A stretch of 64,000 nt of DNA from Desmodus rotundus (lineage: Eukaryota > Chordata > Mammalia > Chiroptera > Phyllostomidae): contig NC_071397.1 in NCBI RefSeq assembly GCF_022682495.2, positions 34,115,427-34,179,426 on the forward strand, written 5' to 3'. Positions 54,725-64,000 of the stretch are shown one piece after another (position 1 is the stretch's first letter; each line of letters starts with the position of its first letter). The notes under the pieces were generated by a model. That model was not told where the DNA came from. It searched no databases and saw nothing but the letters and a program-made list of their open reading frames with translations. The position numbers and the translations under genes were made by a program.

Positions 54725-55140
54725 CATGTTGTGGTAGATTAATAATATGGTCACAAATTCTTTGTAGCTGCTTTATCATGAGGACAAAACTATTTTCTCA
54801 TCCTGTGAATCTGGGCTGACTTTGTGACTTGCTTTGACTAACAATGTGGCTAAAGTGACACTGTGTGAGGCTTTCGTCCTTCTCAGTATGCTTTTGCTTA
54901 TGGAAGCTTATCTTGCCTCTTAGTGAATAAGTGGCCATGTGAAGGAAAACTGGGATATTCAGTTGCCAAAAAATGAGTGACACCATCTTGAACCTTCCAG
55001 CAGAATAAGACCTCCAGTGAATGCAGCCCTGTGAGTGACCATGTAAAACCTGCAGAAGAATCATCTAGCCATCCTGGGGACTTGTGAGAAATAATAGAGT
55101 ATTGAGTTTAACTACTAAGTTTTGGGCTGAATTTTTACTT
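54725..55140 (+). mobile_element. MaLR LTR (MLT1-like)
   Basis: MLT1 motifs in order: TGTGGTAGATTAATAATATG, CTCATCCTGTGAATCTGGGC, TTTGTGACTTGCTTTGAC, ACCATCTTGAACCTTCCAGC, TACTAAGTTTTGGGCTG. The minus-strand frame 54798-55064 is part of it. Confidence 0.75.
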
Positions 55141-56714
55141 AGAAAGAGTTAACTGAAGTGCATGTGAAAATTATAATGGGTAATTCATGAATGTTGACAT
55201 TCTAGCACAGAGTATTGCCTAGTTATAAGAACTATATGCATTTCTGGTAATAGACTTAATCTTGTTACAATTAATATTTTATATTTTGCATGTGCTATCT
55301 GTTAGGAGATAATTTGTCATAGGTCTCTTATGTTTCTACATGTCTTGTGAGCAGAAACATTGACAACTTTTGTGCTAACTTTTCAGATTTTTATATAGTG
55401 TACAGACTTGGAAGATAGAGACAGTATCTACCTGTGGGGCAGAAGACAGATTTGTTTTTGTCCAGGACAATAAGTATAATGTCTTCCTCTGAAGCAAAAA
55501 TGAGGTAGGTTTGCCCAAGCTCAGAGTTTTTCACTTGTGACTCAATCCCATGGTAGCATCCACTTGGACTCTTCCACGTTGCTGCGTTGGGAGTTAGAGG
55601 TTGAAGAGAGTCAATGCAAACACGGAGCTCATACTGCCTGATATGCTGTGAGTAACAAAGTCTTGTATCTGTGACCTGGGCATCGCACATCTTCTTCCAC
55701 CATAACTAGTTGTAACAGGCTAACTTTTTAGCATACAACCTGGGAAAGCCTGACACTCTTCATGGTTCCTGACATTCTAGTTTGAACTTAATGCATAACA
55801 TAAGATATTTTATGAATGTTGTATGAGTTTCTGACTTTTTTCAGAGATAAAATTATGAGGAAATGTGCTTATTTCTTCTGAAATGTGTAATTATTCATAA
55901 GCAATTATATGTTGGTCTCTCATGACTTCAATTATTAGATTCATTAGGAATTATATCTAAGAAGAATGAAATTTTAAATTGCCATTATAATTATACATTT
56001 GAATAGAACACTAATATTTCATTAATGACTATTAAGTGCTGCTAAAACAGCATATATTATGCTAGATATAGTTTGTTTTTTAATAAGTATTTATTTTCCT
56101 GTCTGTACTTTTTTCTCATTATATTTTGTATTTTGTGGTTTATTATTTTATTTTTAAAAACCCAACTATTGTGTTTATTAGTTTTACTTATTTTCTGATT
56201 TATAATTCATAAATTCCTGACTTTTAAAAATCAGTTTCTTTGTTCTGCTTTCCAATCTTTTTTGTTCTTGTTTCCATCTTCTCAAGATGAAATACTTAAT
56301 TCACTTATTTTCACTCTTATTTGATACATAGCATTACACATTTTGCTGTGTTCTATAGACTCAAAATGTGGCATTTTCATTATTTTTATTTTTTAGTACT
56401 GGTTGTAATTTTTCTTAAAGAGTTAAGAAGACAGACCTTTCACTTTACTTGATAGTATTTTTTTTTTTTCTCCTCCACTTCTGGAATTAAGTTAGTGTGT
56501 TGTGACCAGGGAATAGAATTTGTTTTGGTTATGATATTTGGAATTTTTGAGAGCATTTTTGGTGTATAATATATTATTAATTTTTGGAACTATTCTTTTA
56601 AGTAGGTATTTTCTCTGTTTCCAATGTGAAGTTTCTCAATACAGGGTTTCATGTAGGCTAGGACTTGAGTATAGGGGGAAAAGATAATGAAATTTGAAGA
56701 ATGCCCACGAGGGT
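55141..56714. other. Unassigned sequence
   Basis: AT-rich. Frame 55391-55690 (minus) has no domain; surrounding sequence might be an unrecognised LTR. Confidence 0.35.
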
Positions 56715-56885
56715 TTTTTTTTTAAATAAATTATTTTAGAGAGAGGGGAAGGGAGAGAGAGACATCAGTTTGTTATTCCACTTATTTATGTGTTCATTTG
56801 TTGATTCTTGTATGTGCCCTGACCGGGGATTGAACTCTCAACCTTGGTATGTTGCGATGGTGCTCTAACCTGGCCAGGGCAAGGA
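56715..56885 (-). mobile_element. VES-related SINE, diverged
   Basis: Antisense VES features: purine-rich AGAGAGAGGGGAAGGGAGAG, ACATCAGTTTGTTATTCC, CCCTGACCGGGGATTGAAC (B-box complement) and CTCTAACCTGGCCAGGGC. More diverged than the copy at 14.9 kb. Confidence 0.8.
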
Positions 56886-57344
56886 TGCCACATAGGGTTT
56901 TGAATTGTGCAAAATGTTGAGATGTACAAAGTGGCAAGGATGATCTATGAGGTTTTCCATTAGTAATTCAGATATTGGACAACTTTAACATCATTTGCTG
57001 AAAAATCTTAATCCGTAAAAGTCTTAGGTTGGTGTTAACATGTCCATTTGGAATACAAAGTTAGATAATAAAATTGTTTAAAATGCGTAGTTTCTTCTAG
57101 GTGCATAAGAAGAGTTTGTCATTTTTTACCTCATTTTAGTTACCAGATTCTAATTGTTTTCTGTGGACATACCTGCATATTATTATTATATGATAAACAT
57201 CATATTATCATCATCAGTTCAACATCAGAACCTGGAATCCACCAACATTTTCTGACATTTGGGCTATTATAGGACTGGGAGCTCATTTTTGAATCAAAAG
57301 AATCAAATCATGATTTGTGCTGCTCCTAATCGGCCCAATATTAA
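56886..57344. other. Unassigned AT-rich sequence
   Basis: No supported gene or repeat. Confidence 0.35.
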
Positions 57345-57980
57345 CCTGCTCTTTGGAGCTGGAAAGATCTGGGTTTGAATTTCAACCTTATCCTCTATTA
57401 CCTGTCCATCCTTGGATAAGCTGCATAACTTAACTGAGCCTTTTTTTTTTTCTTTTATAAAAATTTAGATAACAAAATTCACCTGGTATATCACTTTGAA
57501 GATGAAAGGACATGAATGTATAAAAGCTGGGACATTGCTTACACAATTTTATTCCTTCTTTGAATTTAGGCCTTTAGAATATATGTTTTAGGGAATGGGA
57601 AACTCAATCTTGACAATGTAACTTAATAAAGAATCAAATTCCGTCCTAAACTAGTAGCTTTGGGTTTACCATTTTCATCATTGCACGGGAGCACGGGTGT
57701 CCTCGATCAGTGGGAGCACACTGTATCGCGGTTCCGTGGAGGGATATAGAGATGGACTCCCAGGCCCAGGGTCTAAATCCCTGCTCCATCTTTCTAGCTG
57801 TGTGACATTGACCAGAGTAATTAATCCCCTTAAGCCTCAGTTCTCTCCTCCTTTAAAGGTGGAATAATAGTAGTACCTGAAAAGGTACTTGTGAAGGATA
57901 AATTCAGTAAAACGTGGGGAGCGGTTAGCACTGTACCAGGAGCACATGCACTGTCACCACCTCATCAACATGCTACACAG
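57345..57980 (+). mobile_element. Two sense MIR SINEs
   Basis: First copy 57345-57465 (GATCTGGGTTTGAATTTCAA, TTGGATAAGCTGCATAACTTA). Second copy about 57745-57980 (CTAGCTGTGTGACATTGACC, TTAAGCCTCAGTTCTC, TAGCACTGTACCAGGAGC). Confidence 0.75.
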
Positions 57981-60274
57981 GATTTTCTCTGGGGACACTT
58001 ACTATTGAAAGTTAAAAATGGTCCAAGTTAGACTTAAGCAATGGTACAGGAGGATTTGGCGACTGTTTTTTTTTTTTTATTTTTAAATTTTGATGAGTAA
58101 TATTTAAGGTAAAGGATATTGAAATACAGAAATAAAAGAGTTGATTAAATCATCACCTCAGGCTTACCAAGGAGTGTGACACTGAGGTGTTCACATAGCA
58201 ATTATGGTTGCCCCAGAATTACGAAGTATGTCTACAAGAATCTATGTATTTATAGGACAGGCTAAAAATAGGGCAGGAAAATATTAGGAGAATGCAGAGA
58301 AAAATTGGCGACTCAGCTGTGGTTGGTTCGTGACAATAACTGACATAAGCAGGACATTATTTCTGAGTGTTGCAGGGCCGTGCTGGTCATTTTTCAGCAA
58401 ACCACGGGGAACTTCGGCCTTGAATCCGAATGTGTGAGTGCAGTGGTGGAGCTTTCCCTAAAGGGCTCAGCTGTCATAAACTCTGGATACCTCAGGCTAT
58501 TCGAATGACACATCGTAGGGGCCATTTCTCTTCCTAAAGATTACATATAAAAACTTACTTATTTCTTTAAATAAAAGGAGCAGGTTTATGTGAAGCCGTT
58601 TATCAAAGCCTTGTAGAGCCAATGAACACCAGAGTATTCCAGTGTCAAAACCATGAAACAATCTTGTGAATACTGGAGGATAAAATTCCCTTTCCGGATA
58701 AAACTCCTCTTTCCCAGTGAGACTCCTCAGCAAGACCCAAATTCTGGTGTTCTATTCTTTCTTATGTATTAGATGATAAAAACAAAAATAAAAGAAGAGG
58801 TGATATAACACATCACACTAGCATACAGAACACCCCACATTTTATCACTCCAAAGAAGATAGTTGTTTCTTTTAAAAGGAATTTCTAAGATCTAGGGAGG
58901 AAGCAGGGAATGTAGCACCACATTTGGGGAGGTGGAAGGTGAGGATTTTGATGTCAGTCTTATAATTGGATTCATTTTTTAAAATTAAGTGTTGACAGAA
59001 AACAGGGCAGAAGTTAACCATTATAAAAGCAAACCTACTTTCATAGCCTGTATTTTTTGATTAATTACAAATGTGAAACCTTTCCTAATAGAACTTTATT
59101 CCCATTGAGCCTACCAGTACATTCCCAGGCTGCAAACTTTCCTGATGTAGGTAAACTTGTTGATGTCCTGCAAGAGGGCTATTATTACACTGATGTAGCA
59201 GAAGCTTAATTTCCAAGGATGTGCTTTTTATCTACCCTGGCAGGTAGTAAGGGAGAGACAAGCACACAAACCCTGGACCATGACTGCAGGGACTTGCTGT
59301 ATAACTTCACCGGCACTGAGTAATGTAGGTTCCTTTGCAAACGTGATTGAAAGTTATCACCCCTGGTTCAAAACAAGTATCTAGTTCAACCTTTACAGCA
59401 GTGTACCTATCTGTACTTCCTGCTTCCCTCTTGTAACGTTAGTCCTTTTCTCCCATTATAATCCTCAGCAAAATATAAAGGGCCTGCAGTGGAGGGTTCT
59501 GGTGCTGGAACATAGATGTTCCTCAAGAAACTTAGAAAACAGTTTTGTTGAGGAAGAAGCCTGGAACAGATTAAAATGGGTAAGCACTCACAACAAACTC
59601 TCAGTGTTTTGGAGGAAAGAGGACTCAGGAGCAGTGGGATTGCTGGGGAGGTCACACATTGTACGGGTCTGACCTGCAGACATGTGGGCAGTTACATCCG
59701 CAGGCCAGAATAGCACCTGAGCAATAAAGTTAATTTTCTGTAACTGATATTTATATTTTGAGCTTATGTTCTTCTGATTAGTGGATGTTTAATCTCAATC
59801 AAATTAGGTTTGCTTCCTCCCTCCATCAATTGGTGTTTATAGAGTGGGAAAGATGTGGGTGGGTATGGAAGGAGTACCTTTTCTGAGGTGTTAGTGCCTG
59901 AATGGGAATGGGGGTCATGGGTGGTGAGGGGCCCATGAGCAGAGTGAAGCTTTTCCATTAGAAATTACCAAGAATGCAAACACATAAATTAATTTTCAAA
60001 GTATTATCTTATACATATAAAACATTTAAAATCATTTAAGCATGAAGAGCTTTCATGTAAAAATCCAGATTTCTGACTTATTTTGAAAATCAAAGGGCAA
60101 TACTGGCCCCAAATTCCTGCAATACTCATTTATTTCTGAATCTACACATTTAAGTTAACAACTAGGCTATGAGATTTGACTTTTGCAGTCCTTGATGTAG
60201 TCTTGAGGGAAAGGTAGGGTATTTAGACAATAATGGAAAAGCATAAAAAAACATTGAAGCAAGGCAAAGGAGAG
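57981..60274. other. Unassigned sequence
   Basis: No supported gene. Short frames (58497-58733, 59407-59655, 59764-59958, all minus) lack domains. Confidence 0.35.
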
Positions 60275-60660
60275 TCTACACAGCCCAGCACGACTCACTT
60301 CTGTTACTGACACTTCCTTTCCCTATTTCACTCAGCCCAGCACGGCTCCTTCTGTTGCCATAACTTGTTTCCTGAGTGTAAGCGCCCAGTGTGGCTCACT
60401 TCTGTCTCTGTGACTTCCTTTCTTGCATCTGGACTGCTCAGCCTAGTTCACTCCTGTTGCTGTGATCTTGCCTCTTTTATCTTACACCCTTCCTTTGTTT
60501 CACTGTCCCCAGCTTTAATAAACATGCTCTCAAAATCACTTAGACTTGTGTCATGAAATCTTTCCTGCATGAAGTCAAGAACCCACACGTTCCAGCCTGT
60601 GTTGGAGTAGACCCACTTTGGTCACAGTCCCTTTCTGGTGACACTATGAACTACAAAAAC
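60275..60660 (+). mobile_element. Retroviral LTR 3' part with tandem U3 repeats
   Basis: A polyadenylation signal (GCTTTAATAAACATGC, about 60514) is preceded by a row of degenerate repeats and followed by a U5-like end with ACCCACTTTGGTCACAG and TCTGGTGACA. No internal retroviral sequence follows. Class I origin is plausible; the 5' boundary is unclear. Confidence 0.55.
60280..60500 (+). repeat. Four degenerate tandem repeats of about 53 bp in the LTR
   Basis: Units start near 60280 (CAGCCCAGCACGACTCACTT), 60334 (CAGCCCAGCACGGCTCCTTC), 60387 (GCCCAGTGTGGCTCACTT) and 60440 (CTCAGCCTAGTTCACTCC), each followed by CTGTTGCTGTGACTTCCTT-like sequence. Confidence 0.75.
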
Positions 60661-60684
60661 TCATTAATGAATTTACATTTTTAA

Positions 60685-60865
60685 AAATTGATTTTAGAGA
60701 AAGAGAGGAAGGGAGGGAGAGAGAGAGAAACATTGATTTTTTTTGTTCCACTTTTTACTGCATTCATTGGTTGCTTCTTGTATGTGTCCTAGCTGGGGAT
60801 CAAACCTGCAACCTTGGTGTATTGGGACAATGTTTTAACCAACTGGGCTACCTGGCTGGGACACA
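60685..60865 (-). mobile_element. VES-related SINE, diverged
   Basis: Antisense: AGAGAAAGAGAGGAAGGGAG, GGTTGCTTCTTGTATGTGTC, AGCTGGGGATCAAACCTGC (B-box complement), GGGCTACCTGGCTGGG. Confidence 0.82.
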
Positions 60866-61699
60866 CTTATGAATTTTAATGCTTATGTTAACTAATGTTT
60901 TGATGCACTTGTTATAGAGATTGTATGCAGAATAGGTGAGAGTAGGGAGAAAAAATGTTGAAAAAAGGGGAGTCAAAATTGAATTAGACAAATGTAGTCT
61001 TTTGAATACTTAGCAGCTTTTGTGAGCAGCTAGTGAAGTAGAAATTTCATCTCAGTGTCTAAATTTTTGATTGTTAGAGAATTTAAGTTAAGTGTCCTGA
61101 TGCTTTTTTACCTGTATTCATTAGGCAGCTGGTCAATATTTGCCACCAACTTTTGCATACATTATTTGGTTCTGATTTTTTAAAACTTTGCATTTTATCT
61201 TGTTAAGAGCACAAGGCTTGAGTTAGTCACTGTTTAATAAAAAGATCAGAGTAGACTGTAAGTGCAGGTGAAGCTCTGCAGTTGCCGCCAAGGTCAGCTT
61301 TCACACAGCACGACCCACGGAACGGAGTGGAGGTCCACTGAGCACACATGGTCTGCAACCCATCTCTGACTCGGTCTCCCATCTTCTGTTGATGTGAAAT
61401 CGACTACTGTGAAGTTGCCACTTGAGCAATTCAGAAACAGCATGTTTCTTATTTTATTTTATTTTTTTTTACTTCTTGCTGTGAATGCAGGTATAGAACT
61501 GAGTTAACTTCAAATAGTTTTCCCCTTCTGAACTGCATAAAGTGTTACTTAACAATGGTACTATTTCTGTTAAACCAACATTTTATTCCCTTTATTCACT
61601 TACCAATTGTTTGATGCACCTAATCACTGTTAGTAAAGATCTTAAGGGTTTATTATTAATATTCTAATGCTCAATATAAATTACAAAGCACTGAAATTA
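60866..61699. other. Unassigned sequence
   Basis: No supported gene or repeat. A more GC-rich patch lies at 61260-61420. Confidence 0.35.
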
Positions 61700-61880
61700 A
61701 TGATAATGGCTATGATTTACTGAGCAATGTAATATGTGCCAGAGAGTGAGCTATAAATTTGATCTTGATATTTAAAAAACTTAAAAACAACACTACAAGA
61801 CATGTATTCTTATTCTCATTTTACAAATGAGAACACCAAAGTCTAGAGAGATTTAGAAACTTATTCAAGATAACATGGGA
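61700..61880 (-). mobile_element. MIR SINE
   Basis: Antisense MIR: ATGATTTACTGAGCAATG, ATTCTCATTTTACAAATGAG, AACTTATTCAAGATAACATG. Confidence 0.75.
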
Positions 61881-62619
61881 GAGAGTAGAGATGTTTAACT
61901 TACCATTTTATATCCTAAGTAGAGTCACAGATATGAAGGCAATCTGAGATTATGTGTATGTGATATAATGAAAACTACAGTGACAATGACCTGTACTTTA
62001 GTTAATGACAAATGAAGCTCAAGTGTTCCATAGACAGTATGTAATCTTACTCTGGCCAAGTATCTTACAAGGTTAAGATTAGCAGTATTTGATGTTTATG
62101 GGGTGATGATGCTACTAACAGAGTATTATAGGGAAGGCACAAATATAGTTACTTTTCTCAAATGGTGATAAGTTTGTGCTGATTCAGCCACATTCTCTCT
62201 TCTCATTCACTCTGCAACAGATGGATACACATGTGCAAGGCGGCTGCCCTCACCGAGGATGGTGCGTTGCAGGGCACTGTCATTACTGTAATAGCTGGGA
62301 AAAAAATCATTCCAGTTACTGAGCCTTAAAATCTATGAAATTCCCCTTTACTCATTTATTTTAAACTCTTGCTAACTTTGCTAAGACAAATGCTATCTTT
62401 TTATATTATTAACCATTAGTGATTAGGAGGAAGATTGTTCTCCTCAAGAGTTCAGAAAATATTTTTGTCTGACAGTTTGTGAGCTCTCATAAATGTCTGG
62501 AGGTTAGAAGGGATTTTATCATTCAGGAACTTTCTGATAAAATTTAACCCAATATTTATAAAATCAATAGTGTCTTAATGTAACCATGAAGCATGGGATA
62601 CAGACACTTGTCACCCTTA
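61881..62619. other. Unassigned sequence
   Basis: No supported gene or repeat. Confidence 0.35.
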
Positions 62620-63590
62620 ATAAACATGACCCAAAGATTCATGTTGAAGGAAACAGGTCTTTGTTAACAGGGTTCAAATTTTGGAGGGGCTGAGAGCAGT
62701 CCTGCTCTGAGCTCTTTTCTCCCAGGAGACCCAGAACTTCTCTTGCTCCTCAAAAGACTACAAGCCAAAACCATGCCCAGAAGTTCCCCATTTCCTTATC
62801 TGTCCTTTGGAACTTAGGCTGGCTACGCAAACAGATTTCCACCCTCTCTGGAAAGTGCACTCATGGGTCTCAGAATTGCCATCCTCTTGAAGCAGCTCTC
62901 TCTCAGAATCTGAGGTGCGCTGCTCTCAGTCACCATGTAGCAGTCTGGGACCTGTGTGCTGGGCTGCACTGGATCATGGAGTCCCAGAGGCTGGAGCCCA
63001 GCAAGGCATGTGTCCCAGTGTGGAACCCTGCCTCCAGGCTCAGGCTTCCTACCATGTGTGCCCTAAACCCCTGGGCCCAGAATTTCCTGGTCCCATGAGT
63101 GCACCCATCCATGTAGGGAGCAAGGGCCAGAGATCCAAGGCATCCTAGTCCACCTGCAACCAAAAGTCCCAAGCCAAAGCTCCATAAGCCAAGGGGGCCA
63201 AGACCCTGCACCCAGTGCCAATGCAAGAGAGCAAGCTTCTCCCACCTCCTGTTTAAAAGCTCTTTCTCCTGGAATCCCAAGTGCTCTGGGAGCCAAGGGA
63301 GCATCCAGCTTTCCAACCAGTGAGGGCTATTGTTGGCCATATTTACCTTTTCTCTACCTCTGGCCCAGTAAAAAGCAAGTGTCCTCCCACAGCCCCTCCC
63401 TGCTGGGAAGGCTCCAGGCTACCTGGTTGTCAGGGTTACCCATGCAGCTAGTTCACAGTTGATAGCTGCCTTTGTTATGCCATGTGCCTTGAGCAATGTG
63501 CCTTCACCCCCTTGCTCCTCAGTGCTGGATTTGGGCATCCCCTGCTTCCCAGGGATCTTTGTCCTACCTACCCTGTTACATTAATTTTGG
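62620..63590. other. GC-rich block, possible unidentified LTR or other repeat
   Basis: About 1 kb of GC-rich sequence with abrupt AT-rich borders. Minus-strand frame 62930-63340 (136 codons, Leu/Gly/Trp-rich) and an overlapping one show no domain and look like by-products of composition. Abrupt edges and composition suggest an old inserted LTR; I cannot name it. A CpG-type regulatory block is the alternative. Confidence 0.35.
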
Positions 63591-64000
63591 GCACTTTGAA
63601 TAATTTCAGTAGATTACTTAAGATTCCCTTTTAAAGTCTTTATGAAAAAATCTGATAAAAGATAATAAAACATTTTCTTTACAGTGTAAGCTTTTCATAC
63701 GACAGAGACCCAGTAACTGATATTAGAAATACGAGGAATTGAATGCAACTATTTTATTTTATGAAATGATAGAGTACAGCTTCTGTGTAATGAGACATTT
63801 ATGACTTTGTTAGGCTGTTGGTTTTATACATTTAAGAAAAAAAGTGTTAAATAACTATCCTGTGATATGTGAATATGTTAGAAACAATACAATGTCTTAA
63901 CTTATTAAATTATAATATTTTACTCTGGAAATGTGAGGTGTTTTGTCACTAATATCAGCAACACTATTAGACATATTTGTTACCTTCTTGAGTCTTGGTC
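63591..64000. other. Unassigned AT-rich sequence
   Basis: No supported gene or repeat. Confidence 0.35.

Noticed and set aside
62930..63340. 136-codon Leu/Gly/Trp-rich minus-strand frame, possible membrane protein
   Set aside because: No start context, overlapping equal frames, skewed composition of the GC-rich block.
1..64000. Helitrons, expected in some vespertilionid bats
   Set aside because: I looked for TC...CTAG ends with a terminal hairpin and found no convincing candidate by eye.

Overview
The window looks like nuclear DNA of a microbat (Yangochiroptera). The main evidence is a tRNA-derived VES-type SINE near 14.9 kb, with older relatives on the minus strand near 56.7 and 60.7 kb, plus mammalian LINE-1, L2, MIR and MaLR fossils. 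Non-autonomous hAT and mariner insertions fit a bat with recent DNA-transposon activity. I see no host protein-coding gene, rRNA or functional tRNA. The stretch is intergenic or deep intronic, and every convincing open frame belongs to a transposable element. Family names are from memory of repeat consensus sequences; no search was run.

Layout: 0-32 kb is dominated by one family, a LINE-1 derivative that has a 5' region, ORF1 and a 3' tail but no ORF2 (HAL1, 'half-L1', architecture). Six loci are present: 1-945 (+), 5297-7830 (-), 11641-13302 (-), 15109-15170 (+, tail only), 20154-22155 (-) and 29737-31702 (+). Two encode a complete ORF1 protein, one is open but cut by the window edge, and two are broken. 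The oldest copy was itself hit by a retroviral LTR and abuts a 5'-complete LINE-1 (1061-5296, -). From 32 to 64 kb there is no HAL1. That half holds L2, MIR, MLT1-like LTRs, an old L1 (37.9-40.85 kb) riddled with five later insertions, another old L1 (46.15-47.58 kb), a deleted mariner (53.2-53.9 kb) and LTR fragments. A repeat-poor block lies at 47.6-53.15 kb.

How the parts interact: LINE-1 machinery can explain the mobilisation of L1, HAL1 and VES. Nesting gives an order of events: VES before the HAL1 tail at 15.1 kb; HAL1-b before its LTR; old L1 before the hAT MITE, LTRs and RTE fragment. The most interesting observations are the HAL1 cluster itself, a 494-bp stretch of perfect identity between two inverted HAL1 copies 11 kb apart, an expanding A-run that displaces the ancestral ORF1 start, a shared antisense open frame in the HAL1 5' region, and an 18-bp palindrome at a HAL1 deletion junction.
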